Shown here: piece after piece, positions 1 to 9,471 of the stretch
Layout of the letters: each line of letters starts with the position of its first letter
Numbering within the stretch: position 1 is the stretch's first letter
From: an uncultured Pseudomonadales bacterium
GTDB taxonomy: Bacteria > Pseudomonadota > Gammaproteobacteria > Pseudomonadales > Azotimanducaceae
Reading direction: 5' to 3'
Assembly (NCBI GenBank): GCA_958296295.1
Contig: OY282460.1
Location: 186,001 to 250,000 of the forward strand
DNA length: 64,000 bases
Notes under the pieces: model-generated
Database searches by the model: none
The model's input: only the letters and a program-made list of their open reading frames with translations
What the model was told of the DNA's origin: nothing
Made by a program: the position numbers and the translations under genes

Positions 1-2984
1 ACCTTCGGGTTCAGCGTGGGCGCGAAACGGCGCGCCTCGTCCACCCAATTCGCCACCACGGAGGTGGGCGCCACCACCAAGGCCGGGCCGCCCGGCGCGC
101 GGTCGAGCAGCACGGCCAGCGTCTGCACCGTTTTGCCAAGGCCCATGTCGTCGGCCAGGCACGCCCCCGCGCCCCAGTGCGCCAACCGCGCCAGCCAGCG
201 ATAACCCTCCACCTGATAGGGGCGCAGTTCCGCCTGCAGGGTGCTCGGCAGCGCCGGCTCGAAAGACTGGGCCGCCTGGAGCTTGGCGCGCAAATCCAGC
301 CAACCCTGGTCGGCTTCCACTTCGGCGTCCTCGAGCAGGTCGGTGAGCGTCAAGGCGGCGAGGGGGTTCAGGCGCACCGCGCCTTGCGCGCCCGGTGTGG
401 AGAGGCTGGCCAAGTCGTCCAGTTGGCGTCGAAAGCCGCTCGTGAGCGCCACGAACTCGCCGTCCTTCAACTCCAGGAAGCGCGAGCCGGGGCTCGCTTC
501 CAGCAGCCGGAAGAGGCGCTTCAAGTCCAGCACCCGCTCCTCGTCCACCGTCAGTTTGCCGGACGCCTCCATCCATTCCTCGGCCGATTTGACATTGAGC
601 GCCAACGAGCCTGTGGAAGCCTGCGCGACGATGCGAAACGGCTCCCCCTTCGGCCACTTGCAGCGGGCCTCGGCCTTGTTCAACTGCTCCAGAAGTTCCA
701 GACACTGCCGAGGTTCCGGCAACAGCAGCGGCGACAACTCGGTGGGCCGGGACGCCAGCGGCGGGCACGCCGAAATCAGCTGCGCCGTCGCTTCGCGCTC
801 GGCGGCGAGGTCGCGCTCGGCCTGCACGCTCTGGCCGTCCGCGTTGGCGAACACGGTGGCGCCGCCTTCGCCGGGCGGGAAACAGATGCCGGATTCCGCT
901 ATCGGTTCCACCACCAGCGCGACGATGAGGCCGGCGTCCAATGGCTCGATCCGCACCCACGGGCCCGGGTCGGCGTCCACCCGGGTGGTGGTCACCGCCC
1001 CGCCGGTGTCGCTTTGCACGCGGATGTCCGCCGCCAACGAAGAGACCGCCTCCAACAGGCGCGGTTTGGCGCTGGCCGGCAAGTGCAGGCCGGCCTCCGG
1101 GATCAACTCGAACAGCCCCTGATGCGCCCCGGTGAAGCGCGTGACCTCGCACCGCCTGGGGTTCGGCGAATGCACCCGGTAATCTTGGTCGAACTCGCCG
1201 CAGTAGGGTTCCACGCGCACGCGCACACCGCCTTCGTCGTGCTCGTCGATGAGCAGCTCCGGCTCCCGGCGCACCACATCCACCGAATCGCCATCGCCGT
1301 TGTACACGTGCGGATGGCCCGCGAGCGCGAACAGGCTAGGCGGGCCGGCGTAGAAATCCTGCCCGCCGCCCCAGTATTTGCGGCTCGAAAGCGCCGCGAC
1401 GGCGTCCCGGTCTTGGCGCAGCAGGAAATCCAAGTTCGCGGATTCCGCCGTCAAGCGCTTGAAGGTGATCCGTCGGCCCTTGCTCCAACCCCCGTTCTTC
1501 ATCGCCCGCTGCTCGCGGGTGGTGAGCGAAACCGTGTCGTAGGCGACGTGCAAATCCCAAACCAGCCGTCCTTTCGCCCGGGCCTTGGACTTGCCGCCCT
1601 TGGCCGCCTTCGTTGACGTCTCGTGGGCCAGCCGCTCCAAGGCCTTCAACGAGAACTCCCATTCCGGCACGGGCGCGGCCAAATCCGCCAGCGTCTTGGT
1701 GCCCAGACCGATGTGGAGCGAGGCTTCGGCGGCGGCTTCCTCGGTCCCGTGGGTGACGGCGTAGCGCCGCAACACCTCGTCGCACTCCGCCACCAACCAC
1801 GCGAAGCCGGCGGCATCGGCGCGGGCGCGGTAGCGCCGCAACAGGGCTTGCCGGCGTTCCGGGTCCGGGTGGAAGTAACCCAGCCAGCAACACACCAGGC
1901 CGTCGAACAGCGCCGTGAGGCAGGGCTGATCCGGCGAATGCCCGAACACGCCCCGCCCGGCGCGGGCGCGGGAGGCGTTGGCCACCAGGTCCAGCATGTC
2001 GGTGAAGCGTTCTGGAGAGCCGCGCTCGGCGCCACGCATCACGTCGGAGAGCAGCGCGTGCGACGCCGGCGTGTCCGTGCGCACCAGGGCGAGCAAAGCC
2101 AGCGCGAAGGCGTGCGACTCCACGAACACCAAACGCTTGCGCGTGCCCGCCTTCTCCGCCGCCAAAGCGGCCTTGACGTCGTGTTGGGCGGCTTCGTCGT
2201 CGCCGCGCAGCAGGGCGATCAGGGCCTTTGCGGACGCGAGGCCCACCACCGCCGCTTTGGCGTCCCGCCGGCTGGGGGGCAAGGCGGCGAAGACGTCCAG
2301 CGCGGCGTCGAAACGGCCTTGCAGGATGCGGACGAAAGCGATGCTGGAGGCGTGAGAACCGGGATCCCGCGCCTCGCACAGTTCGACGATCGGCTCCGGC
2401 GGCGCGGCGGTGGCGATGACGCGGTCCAGACACCCGGCCAAGGCGGACTCGACATGCTGCTTCGGCAGCGTCTCTATGAGGTCCGCGCGCAACGGTTCCG
2501 CCAACATGCCCCAAGTGGCCTGCTGGTTTTCCTCGTCCACGAACTCGCCGATCTCGTCGAATTCGCCGGCGACCAAGTGGCAGCGAAACTGCATCTCGTC
2601 TTCGTAGGGGTCGTAGTGGTAGCGGCTGCGGCTCGCCCGGGTGGCGTCGATGCCGCGCCGAATGGCCTTCAAGCGGCCTTCGTCATGGGCTTGCTCGGTG
2701 AGCGTAACGGCCCAACCGCTTGGCGCCGACGGCCCTTTCTTGGACCAGACCTCGAGCACGCCGGCCTCGGCCAGCTCGTCGCTGGCGCGGCGGACTTCGT
2801 TCAAGGTGATGCGGCGCCCGGAATGCCGGACGTCGGCGACGGCAAGCAGCTTCTGCGCCCGGCCCAACGGCAGCGGACTCGGCGCCACCACGCCATAGGC
2901 TTGCGCAACCAGCCGGGCAACGGGCGAGAGCGAGGCGTAGCGGTCGACGTGGTCGCTTGGCACGATGGCGCAGTGTGCCAGCAC
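1..2984 (-). CDS. SNF2-family ATP-dependent helicase, partial (C-terminus off the left edge)
   Basis: The minus-strand frame is open from the window edge to an in-frame TGA at 2997-2999. About 990 residues are visible. The last part contains the Walker A/motif I region of SNF2 ATPases (LADDMGLGKT, 133-162), preceded by the usual LRPYQVEGYRWL Q-motif region and followed by VVAPTSVVANW (motif Ia). About 900 residues lie upstream of the ATPase core, starting with a probable winged-helix stretch, so this is the long bacterial helicase type with a large N-terminal region. The C-terminal RecA lobe is outside the window. The start is uncertain: GTG at 2982-2984 is the first possible codon, GTG at 2961-2963 is an alternative, and neither has a clear ribosome site. 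A DNA-dependent ATPase remodelling protein-DNA complexes is expected from the family; its role here is unknown. Confidence 0.85.
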   Translation of the reverse strand, partial: MLAHCAIVPSDHVDRYASLSPVARLVAQAYGVVAPSPLPLGRAQKLLAVADVRHSGRRITLNEVRRASDELAEAGVLEVWSKKGPSAPSGWAVTLTEQAHDEGRLKAIRRGIDATRASRSRYHYDPYEDEMQFRCHLVAGEFDEIGEFVDEENQQATWGMLAEPLRADLIETLPKQHVESALAGCLDRVIATAAPPEPIVELCEARDPGSHASSIAFVRILQGRFDAALDVFAALPPSRRDAKAAVVGLASAKALIALLRGDDEAAQHDVKAALAAEKAGTRKRLVFVESHAFALALLALVRTDTPASHALLSDVMRGAERGSPERFTDMLDLVANASRARAGRGVFGHSPDQPCLTALFDGLVCCWLGYFHPDPERRQALLRRYRARADAAGFAWLVAECDEVLRRYAVTHGTEEAAAEASLHIGLGTKTLADLAAPVPEWEFSLKALERLAHETSTKAAKGGKSKARAKGRLVWDLHVAYDTVSLTTREQRAMKNGGWSKGRRITFKRLTAESANLDFLLRQDRDAVAALSSRKYWGGGQDFYAGPPSLFALAGHPHVYNGDGDSVDVVRREPELLIDEHDEGGVRVRVEPYCGEFDQDYRVHSPNPRRCEVTRFTGAHQGLFELIPEAGLHLPASAKPRLLEAVSSLAADIRVQSDTGGAVTTTRVDADPGPWVRIEPLDAGLIVALVVEPIAESGICFPPGEGGATVFANADGQSVQAERDLAAEREATAQLISACPPLASRPTELSPLLLPEPRQCLELLEQLNKAEARCKWPKGEPFRIVAQASTGSLALNVKSAEEWMEASGKLTVDEERVLDLKRLFRLLEASPGSRFLELKDGEFVALTSGFRRQLDDLASLSTPGAQGAVRLNPLAALTLTDLLEDAEVEADQGWLDLRAKLQAAQSFEPALPSTLQAELRPYQVEGYRWLARLAHWGAGACLADDMGLGKTVQTLAVLLDRAPGGPALVVAPTSVVANWVDEARRFAPTLNPK

Positions 2985-3132
2985 GCCGCGGTTCGATCAA
3001 ATCTTTGCGCGCTCCGCGTGCCGGTCACGGGCCGGCGCAGGCCAATCCACATGATCCGGCAGGGACGCGTGGGCTTTACAATTGGCCCGAACGTCGCGGC
3101 GGCGGCACCGGCGCGACATCGCGGGAGGGGCG

Positions 3133-4668
3133 ATGGACAACAACATCGGCTGGTGGCTGGCCAAGCGGGCGTTCCTCACCCCGACCCGCGAGGCGTATGT
3201 GGGCGACGACGGGGAGCGGCTGGATTTCGCGGCGCTCAACAGCCGTTGCAACCGCTTCGCCAACGCGCTGCTCGCCGCCGGCGTCGGCAAAGGCGAGCGG
3301 GTTGGCTTGCTGCTGATGAACAGCGCCGAGTTCGTGGAGGCGTTCTTCGCCCTCGGCAAGATCGGCGCCGTCGCGGTGCCGCTCAACTGGCTGCTGGTGA
3401 CCGCCGAGCTGGAGTTCATACTCAAGGACAGCGGCGCCACCCGGCTGGTGTTCGACGACGCCTTCGTCGACACGGTCGCCGAACTGCATGCCCTGGGCGC
3501 CCGCACGGACATCCGGCACTACCTGCAAGTCACCGGCGCCGATTCCGCGCACTTCGCCCGGAACTACCGCGCCTTCCGCGACGCCGGCGCGGACAGCGAA
3601 CCGGCGATTCGCGCCAGCGAGCAGGACATGCTCTACATCATGTACACCTCCGGCACCACCGGCCTGCCCAAGGGCGTGGTGCACACCCACGGCACCAGCA
3701 TCTGGGCCTGTCTCACCATCGCCGCCACCACCTATTACCGCGAGGGCGACCGCTTCCTGTGGTTGCCGATGTTCCACGTCGGCGCGCTCACGCCGCTCGC
3801 TGTTGCCGTGTATCGAGGGGTCACCAGCGTGGTGATGCGCGGTTTCGATCCGGTGTGGGCGTGGGAAATGATCGACCGAGAGAAGATCACCATCGGCCTC
3901 GCCGTGCCGGCCATGCTGAATTCCATGCTGCAAGTGCGGAACTTGGAACGCTTCGACTTCTCCCGTTGGCGCTGGTGCATGTCCGGCGCGGCGCCGGTGC
4001 CGGAAGCGCTAATCGAGGCGTGCGCCAAGTTGGGCGTGGAGGTGCATCAGGTGTACGGGCTGACCGAATCCTGCGGCCCGGCGACCCTCATCGACGCGGA
4101 CAACGCGCTGCGGCGCATCGGTTCGGCCGGCAAAGCGTTCTTCCACACGGACGTGCGCATAGCCCGGCCCGACGGCACGGACTGCGCCGCCGACGAACCG
4201 GGCGAAGTGCTGGTGGCCGGCCCGCACATCATGCGCGAATACTGGAACCGTCCCGAGGCGACGGCCGAGACCATAGTGGACGGTTGGCTGCACACCGGCG
4301 ATGTGGCCCGCATGGACGCGGACGGTTTCCTCTACATCGAGGATCGCATCAAGGACATGATCATCTCCGGCGGCGAGAACGTCTATCCGGCGGAGATAGA
4401 GAAGGTGCTGGAAGCGCACCCCGGCATCTTCGAGGCCGGTGTCATCGGGCAGCCAAGCGAGCGCTGGGGCGAATCGCCGTTCGCGGTGGTGGCGCGCGCG
4501 GACGAGACGTTGACGCCACAGGACGTGCTGGAGTTCTGCCGCGGCAAGCTGGCCGGCTACAAGCAGCCCAAGGGCGTGGCGTTCGTGGACGCCGTGCCGC
4601 GAAATTCGAGCGGCAAGATCCTCAAGCGGCTGCTGCGCGAGCGCTTTCCGGGCCCGGCCCCCGGCTAG
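3133..4668 (+). CDS. AMP-dependent acyl-CoA synthetase/ligase
   Basis: 511 residues, the usual length of the ANL superfamily. It activates a carboxylic acid with ATP to an acyl-adenylate and then transfers it to CoA. The P-loop-like motif YTSGTTGLPKGV lies near residues 171-182, YGLTESCGP near 310, the hinge region RIKDMIISGGENVYP near 407, and the catalytic lysine is in SSGKILKRLL near the C-terminus. The ATG at 3133 is preceded by GGGAGGGG and is preferred over an in-frame ATG 51 bases upstream. It is the first gene of a five-gene run in which spacings are small or negative. The substrate cannot be read from the sequence; medium/long-chain or aryl acids are possible. Confidence 0.9.
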   Translation: MDNNIGWWLAKRAFLTPTREAYVGDDGERLDFAALNSRCNRFANALLAAGVGKGERVGLLLMNSAEFVEAFFALGKIGAVAVPLNWLLVTAELEFILKDSGATRLVFDDAFVDTVAELHALGARTDIRHYLQVTGADSAHFARNYRAFRDAGADSEPAIRASEQDMLYIMYTSGTTGLPKGVVHTHGTSIWACLTIAATTYYREGDRFLWLPMFHVGALTPLAVAVYRGVTSVVMRGFDPVWAWEMIDREKITIGLAVPAMLNSMLQVRNLERFDFSRWRWCMSGAAPVPEALIEACAKLGVEVHQVYGLTESCGPATLIDADNALRRIGSAGKAFFHTDVRIARPDGTDCAADEPGEVLVAGPHIMREYWNRPEATAETIVDGWLHTGDVARMDADGFLYIEDRIKDMIISGGENVYPAEIEKVLEAHPGIFEAGVIGQPSERWGESPFAVVARADETLTPQDVLEFCRGKLAGYKQPKGVAFVDAVPRNSSGKILKRLLRERFPGPAPG

Positions 4669-4680
4669 CCGCGGCCAACC

Positions 4681-5691
4681 ATGCGCGTCATCGAATTGGA
4701 ACAACGTCTGGGGCCGTTTTGCAAAGCGAAGTACGGGCGCGAAGTGCGCGTTTTCGACGTCCACACGATGCCTGGGCACGCCGGATTCTCCTACGGTTTC
4801 AGCGTGGACACGGGGGATGGGGTGGAATCCTGGTTCATCCGCCTGCCGCCGCCCAACGTGCGCTGGCGCGGCACCGCGGATGTGCTCCGGCAGGTGGAGG
4901 TGTTGAACGCCTTGGACGGCACCGGCGTGCCGCATTGTCCGGTGCGCTGGGCCGGGGACGATCTGGAGTGGTTCGGCTGCCCCTACTTCGTCGTGCCAAG
5001 GCTCGAAGGCGACGTGCTGCGGCTGGGGGCCGGCGAATGGGCGACGGCGCTGCCGGAGGAGAAGCTGCTGGACATGGGGCGCCAAGCCATGCGGGCGCTG
5101 GCCGACGTCCACAAGGTGGACACCGCCCGGGTGCCCTACCTCGGCGAGCCGGTGCCCTTCCACGAGGACGTGGAGCGCTGGGACCGATTCCTCCCCCGAG
5201 CCGCTGACCCGGAATGCCTGGCGCGGGCGCCGGAGTGCCGGGCGCGGCTGCTCGCGACGTTGCCGGCCGACGCGCCCGTGGGCGTCTTCCACGGGGACTT
5301 CCAGACCTCCAATCTCTTCTTCGCCACCACCGGAGCGGATGCCGGAACACTGCTCGCGGTCATCGACTGGGAACTCACCGGCATTGGCGCCACGTTGAAC
5401 GACGTGGGCTGGGTTTGCACCTTCAGCGATCGCGAGGCCTGGGCGCGGGGGGATGGCGAACGGCAGATGTTTCTCGACCCCGACACATTGATGGCGATGT
5501 ATGTGGAGGCCCACGGCGGCGCGTTGCCGGCGCTTGGCTGGTTCCGCGCGCTCGCCGCCTACAAGTTCGCCATCATCACCGGTTTCAACCTGGGCTTGCA
5601 TCGGCGCGGCAAGCGCGTGGACCCGTCCTGGGAGGTCACGCGGCATTCGATGGCGCCGCTCATCGACCGCGCCTTGGAGCTGCTCGGCTAG
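4681..5691 (+). CDS. phosphotransferase family protein (APH/choline-kinase fold)
   Basis: 336 residues. The Brenner motif HGDFQTSNLFF (His about 204) and the metal-binding IDWE (Asp about 229) identify an aminoglycoside-phosphotransferase/ACAD10-type kinase fold. Proteins of this branch are often encoded beside acyl-CoA synthetases and acyl-CoA dehydrogenases, where hydroxyacyl phosphorylation has been proposed. It starts 12 bases after the acyl-CoA synthetase stop, so the two are very likely co-transcribed. Antibiotic modification is unlikely given this context. The substrate is unknown. Confidence 0.85.
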   Translation: MRVIELEQRLGPFCKAKYGREVRVFDVHTMPGHAGFSYGFSVDTGDGVESWFIRLPPPNVRWRGTADVLRQVEVLNALDGTGVPHCPVRWAGDDLEWFGCPYFVVPRLEGDVLRLGAGEWATALPEEKLLDMGRQAMRALADVHKVDTARVPYLGEPVPFHEDVERWDRFLPRAADPECLARAPECRARLLATLPADAPVGVFHGDFQTSNLFFATTGADAGTLLAVIDWELTGIGATLNDVGWVCTFSDREAWARGDGERQMFLDPDTLMAMYVEAHGGALPALGWFRALAAYKFAIITGFNLGLHRRGKRVDPSWEVTRHSMAPLIDRALELLG

Positions 5692-5721
5692 CGGGCGCGA
5701 CAGCCGAAGCCGAGACATTCC

Positions 5722-6597
5722 GTGATCCTGCTCTTGCATCCCGGCCAGATGGGCGCCGCTGTCGGCGCGGCGCTGGTTGGCAACGGCCATGACACGGGCT
5801 GGGTGGCCGCCGGTCGCAGCGCGGCGACGCAAGCGCGGGCCGCCGCCGCCGGTTTGCACGGGTTCGAGACCCTCGCCTCGGGGTTGCGAGCCGCGGACAT
5901 GGCGATGTCCATCTGCCCGCCGGACGCCGCTCTCGAACTGGCGCGACAAGTGCGCCGCGAAGGCTTTCGTGGCGTGTATGTGGACGGCAACGCTGTCGCG
6001 CCGGAAACCGCTCGCGCCATCGCGGCGCTGTTCGGGGCGCGGTATGTTGATGGCGGCATCATCGGCCCGCCGCCTCGCTGGCGGGTCGCCGGCCCAAGCC
6101 ACACCCGGTTCTACCTTGCCGGCGCTGGCGCCGCCGATGTGGCCGCGTTGTTCGCGGATTCGCCAGTGGACGCGCGAACGCTGGCCGGCGACGCCGCCGC
6201 GGCGTCCGCTTTGAAGATGTGCTTTGCGGCCTACACGAAGGGCGTCTCCGCCCTTCTGCTGGGGATTCGCGCGTTGGCCGAGCGCAACGGCGTCACCGAT
6301 GATCTGCTGGCGGAGTGGCGCATCTCACAGCGCGAACTGCCTAACCGCAGCACCGCCGTGGCGACATCAACCGGCCCCAAGGCGTGGCGTTTCGCGGGGG
6401 AAATGCGGCAAATCGCGGCCACCTTCGCCGCCGCCGGGCTGCCAAGCGGCTTCCACGAGGGCGCGGCGGAAATCTACCAGCGCATGGCCGGACTGAAAGA
6501 CCTCGCGGAAATCGGCATCGACGACGCTTTGCGGTCTATTCTGGACACTGGCGCCGGCGGCGGTGAAACCGCGGACAACGAGGACGCTGGGCGATGA
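5722..6597 (+). CDS. NAD(P)-dependent oxidoreductase with DUF1932 C-terminal domain
   Basis: 291 residues starting with GTG. The N-terminus has a Rossmann nucleotide-binding turn ([10 protein letters not shown]) and 6-phosphogluconate/3-hydroxyisobutyrate dehydrogenase-like organisation. The C-terminal half, with [16 protein letters not shown] and an all-helical region, matches the DUF1932 domain found in proteins annotated as phosphogluconate dehydrogenase-like. An oxidoreductase acting on a small hydroxyacid is expected; the substrate is unknown. It begins 30 bases after the phosphotransferase and its stop overlaps the next gene by four bases (ATGA), indicating translational coupling. Confidence 0.85.
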   Translation: MILLLHPGQMGAAVGAALVGNGHDTGWVAAGRSAATQARAAAAGLHGFETLASGLRAADMAMSICPPDAALELARQVRREGFRGVYVDGNAVAPETARAIAALFGARYVDGGIIGPPPRWRVAGPSHTRFYLAGAGAADVAALFADSPVDARTLAGDAAAASALKMCFAAYTKGVSALLLGIRALAERNGVTDDLLAEWRISQRELPNRSTAVATSTGPKAWRFAGEMRQIAATFAAAGLPSGFHEGAAEIYQRMAGLKDLAEIGIDDALRSILDTGAGGGETADNEDAGR

Positions 6598-7070
6598 TCG
6601 AGTTCCAAGTGAACGGCGCCGGCAAGCGGCTGGACGTGGAAGCGGACATGCCCCTGTTGTGGGTGATCCGCGAGCATCTGCGGCTCACCGGCACGAAGTT
6701 CGGCTGCGGCATCGGCCAATGCGGCGCCTGCACCGTCCACTTGGACGGCGAGCCGGTGCGATCCTGCATCACGCCGGCGGCTGCGGCGGCCGGTCGATCC
6801 ATCACCACGATCGAAGGTTTGGCCAAGAGCGGCGAGGCGCGCCATCCGCTCCAACAGGCGTGGATAGACGAGCAGGTGCCCCAATGCGGCTACTGCCAAT
6901 CCGGCCAGATCATGGCCGCGGCGGCGCTGCTGGCCGAACACCCGGCCCCGGACGACGACGCCATCAACGCCGCCATGCGCGGCAACATCTGCCGCTGCGG
7001 CACCTACGCCCGCATTCGGCGGGCGATCAAGAAGGCCGCGACCGGCGCGGCGCCGAACGATGGCGAGTGA
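6594..7070 (+). CDS. iorA: (2Fe-2S)-binding subunit of a molybdenum hydroxylase, isoquinoline 1-oxidoreductase alpha type
   Basis: 158 residues. Two [2Fe-2S] clusters are visible: the plant-ferredoxin-like set CGIGQCGAC...C in the N-terminal half, and the helical-domain set QCGYC...CRC near residues 98-138. This is the small electron-transfer subunit of the xanthine dehydrogenase family in its two-subunit (IorAB) form, passing electrons from the Mo centre to an external acceptor. No FAD subunit is encoded beside it, which fits the IorAB arrangement rather than the three-subunit CoxLMS type. It overlaps both neighbours. Confidence 0.88.
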   Translation: MIEFQVNGAGKRLDVEADMPLLWVIREHLRLTGTKFGCGIGQCGACTVHLDGEPVRSCITPAAAAAGRSITTIEGLAKSGEARHPLQQAWIDEQVPQCGYCQSGQIMAAAALLAEHPAPDDDAINAAMRGNICRCGTYARIRRAIKKAATGAAPNDGE

Positions 7071-9321
7071 GCCGAGCCCCTCCGCCGGCCGCCGGTGGAC
7101 GCGCCGCGGCGTCATCGCCGCCGGCGTCTTGACAACCGGCGCGCTTGTGGTCGGGGTGGCCGTTCGCCCCGGCAATCGCGGCCCGCGGCTGCGGCCCCTG
7201 GTCGCGCGGGGCGACGAGGCGCTCTTGAACGCGTGGGTGAAGATAAGCCCGGACAACACGGTCACGGCCATCGTTCCGCACGCCGAGATGGGCCAGGGCG
7301 CACACTCCGCCCTCGCGCAAATGCTGGCCGACGAGCTGGACGCCGACTGGCAGCGCGTGCGTGTGCGCGAAGCGCCGGCGCACGAGGAGTATGCGAACTA
7401 CGCCTTGGGCAAAGGCTTCCTGCTCGGCGAGATGAACATTCCCGCGGTGCTGGTGGACACGGTGGACGGCGGTTTCCTGAAACTCACCCAAGCGATGGAC
7501 TTGCAGGTCACCGGCGGCAGCTTGAGCCTGCGGGCCACCGGCACGCACGCCATGCGCGTTGCCGGCGCCGCCGCTCGCGAGATGCTCGCGCGAGCCGCCG
7601 CCGCCGAGTGGGAGGTGCCGCCAGACGAGCTCGCATTGGCCGCCAGCCGCATCTCGCACCCGGCCAGCGGGCGCGAAGCGGCGTATGCGGATTTCGCCGC
7701 CGCGGCGGCCACCCTGCCGCCGCCCGCCAAGCCGCGGTTGAAAGCGCCGGCCGAGTTCAACTTGATGGGCAAGCCCATGCCCCGCAAAGACATTCCTAGC
7801 AAAGTGGACGGCAGCGCCCGGTTCGGCATCGACATGGACGCCGCCGCCGTGCCGGGGATGCCGCGAATGCGGGTGGCGACTGTGCGCGCCTGCCCGGTGT
7901 TCCAAGGCGCAGTGGACGGCATCGAGGACGCTGCCGCGCTGGCGCTGCCGGGTGTTGAACGGGTTGTCGATCTGGGCAACGCCGTCGCCGTCGTCGCCGA
8001 TGGCTATTGGCATGCCAGCCGCGGCTTGGCCGCGTTGCGGGCGCGCTGGAAAACCGGCGGTCGCGAGGGGCTGGGGCAGCAGGACATCTTCGCGCAGTTC
8101 CAAGGGGCTTTGTCCGCGCTGGAAGCCCAGGGTGGCGGCCGCACAGACGCGAACGTCGGCGACGCGGAAGCCGCTCTCGCCGCCGCCCCCAAGCAAGTGC
8201 GCGCCGAGTACCGCGTGCCCTATTTGGCGCACGCGGCGATGGAGCCCCTAAGCTGCGCCGCCTGGGTGCGCCACGACGAGTGCGATGTTTGGACCGGCAC
8301 CCAGAATCCGCTCGGCCTGCGCGCCGCGATCGCGGACCTTCTGTCCGTCGACGAGAGCCTGGTCACCGTCCACAACGCCTATCTCGGCGGCGCGTTCGGG
8401 CGCCGGGCGAGCTACGACTACGCCTTGCAGGCCGTGCAAGTGGCCAAGGCGGCCGGCGTTCCGGTCCAGCTCGTCTGGTCGCGCGAGGAGGACATCGCCC
8501 AAGACAAGTACCGCCCGGCGAGCGTCAGCCGGTTCCGCGGCGGCCTGGACGCCGACGGCCGGCCGGTGGCGTGGCTGAACGGCTATGTGGACAAGCACGA
8601 ACCGGCCGAGGCGCCGCACATTCCCTACGACATTGCGAACCAGCGCATCGAACACGTCGAGAGCCCAACCCATGTGCCGTTCGGCGTGTGGCGCAGCGTC
8701 GACCACTCCCAGCACGGGTTCTTCACGGAATCCTTCATCGACGAGCTGGCGGCGGCGGCCGGCCAGGATCCGCTGCTTTTTCGCCGCAACCTCTTGCGCC
8801 GCGCCCCCCGCCACCGGGCGGTGCTGGACGCCGCCGCCAAAGCCGCCCGTTGGAGAACCCCGCTGGCCGCTGGCCGCGGCCGCGGCATCGCGTTGCACGA
8901 ATCCTACGGCACCGTGGTGGCCCAAGTGATCGAGGTTGCCGTCGCGGCCGGGCGGGCGCATGTGGAGAAGGTGACCTGCGCGGTGGACGCGGGATTCGCC
9001 ATCAACCCGGACGGCCTCATCGCGCAGATGGAAGGCGGCATCGTTTTCGGCCTGTCCGCGGCGCTGCACGGCGAGATTTCCATCGCCGAGGGCAGGGTGC
9101 GGCAAAGCAACTTCCACGACTATCCCGTAATGCGCATCGACGAGATGCCGACCATCGAAACGGTGATCGTGAACGGCGGCGGCCCCCTCGGCGGCGGCGG
9201 CGAGCCCGGCACGCCGCCGGCGGCGCCGGCGCTGGCCAACGCGGTGTTCGCGGCCACCGGCAGGCGGATCCGCGAACTGCCGCTGGCAAAGCACCACTTG
9301 GGCGCCCGTTCCGCTACTTAG
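7060..9321 (+). CDS. iorB: molybdopterin-binding subunit of a xanthine dehydrogenase-family enzyme, isoquinoline 1-oxidoreductase beta type
   Basis: 753 residues, typical for IorB. The N-terminus has a twin-arginine-like leader ([18 protein letters not shown]), so export with folded cofactor through Tat or inner-membrane anchoring is likely. Molybdopterin-binding features include GGAFGRR (about 446), the segment ending [20 protein letters not shown], and the late active-site-like glutamate in GGGGEPG. It hydroxylates an N-heterocycle or oxidises an aldehyde using water-derived oxygen. The start overlaps iorA by 11 bases. Which compound is used, and whether the upstream CoA ligase acts on its product, is inference only. 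No XdhC-like maturation gene is present in the window. Confidence 0.88.
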   Translation: MASEPSPSAGRRWTRRGVIAAGVLTTGALVVGVAVRPGNRGPRLRPLVARGDEALLNAWVKISPDNTVTAIVPHAEMGQGAHSALAQMLADELDADWQRVRVREAPAHEEYANYALGKGFLLGEMNIPAVLVDTVDGGFLKLTQAMDLQVTGGSLSLRATGTHAMRVAGAAAREMLARAAAAEWEVPPDELALAASRISHPASGREAAYADFAAAAATLPPPAKPRLKAPAEFNLMGKPMPRKDIPSKVDGSARFGIDMDAAAVPGMPRMRVATVRACPVFQGAVDGIEDAAALALPGVERVVDLGNAVAVVADGYWHASRGLAALRARWKTGGREGLGQQDIFAQFQGALSALEAQGGGRTDANVGDAEAALAAAPKQVRAEYRVPYLAHAAMEPLSCAAWVRHDECDVWTGTQNPLGLRAAIADLLSVDESLVTVHNAYLGGAFGRRASYDYALQAVQVAKAAGVPVQLVWSREEDIAQDKYRPASVSRFRGGLDADGRPVAWLNGYVDKHEPAEAPHIPYDIANQRIEHVESPTHVPFGVWRSVDHSQHGFFTESFIDELAAAAGQDPLLFRRNLLRRAPRHRAVLDAAAKAARWRTPLAAGRGRGIALHESYGTVVAQVIEVAVAAGRAHVEKVTCAVDAGFAINPDGLIAQMEGGIVFGLSAALHGEISIAEGRVRQSNFHDYPVMRIDEMPTIETVIVNGGGPLGGGGEPGTPPAAPALANAVFAATGRRIRELPLAKHHLGARSAT

Positions 9322-9471
9322 GAATCGTCGTCCGGGCGCGCCTGGTCGCGGGAAAAACCTCGCATCGTCACCCGTAGACGGGCAAGTCCTCCGGCTCACT
9401 CGCCGGGAGGCAGTGCGCTGATGTCGTTCAGCCCAACGCCGGATGTGGCCGCTCCCTCACGCGGTCGTTCT
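9322..9471. other. intergenic gap between iorB and the convergent AAA ATPase gene
   Basis: This 150-base gap between converging genes contains only a weak hairpin (arms near 9391-9413, CCTCCGG against CCGGGAGG) that could help end transcription. No gene or repeat was recognised. Confidence 0.4.

Noticed and set aside
177..1616. Long plus-strand open frame opposite the helicase gene
   Set aside because: It mirrors the GC-rich helicase coding strand, is rich in Arg/Gln/Gly and has no domain-like pattern, whereas the minus-strand reading has clear SNF2 motifs.
1623..5207. Very long plus-strand open frame (over 1100 codons)
   Set aside because: It runs antisense to the helicase and then out of frame through the acyl-CoA synthetase and kinase genes; an artefact of high GC content.
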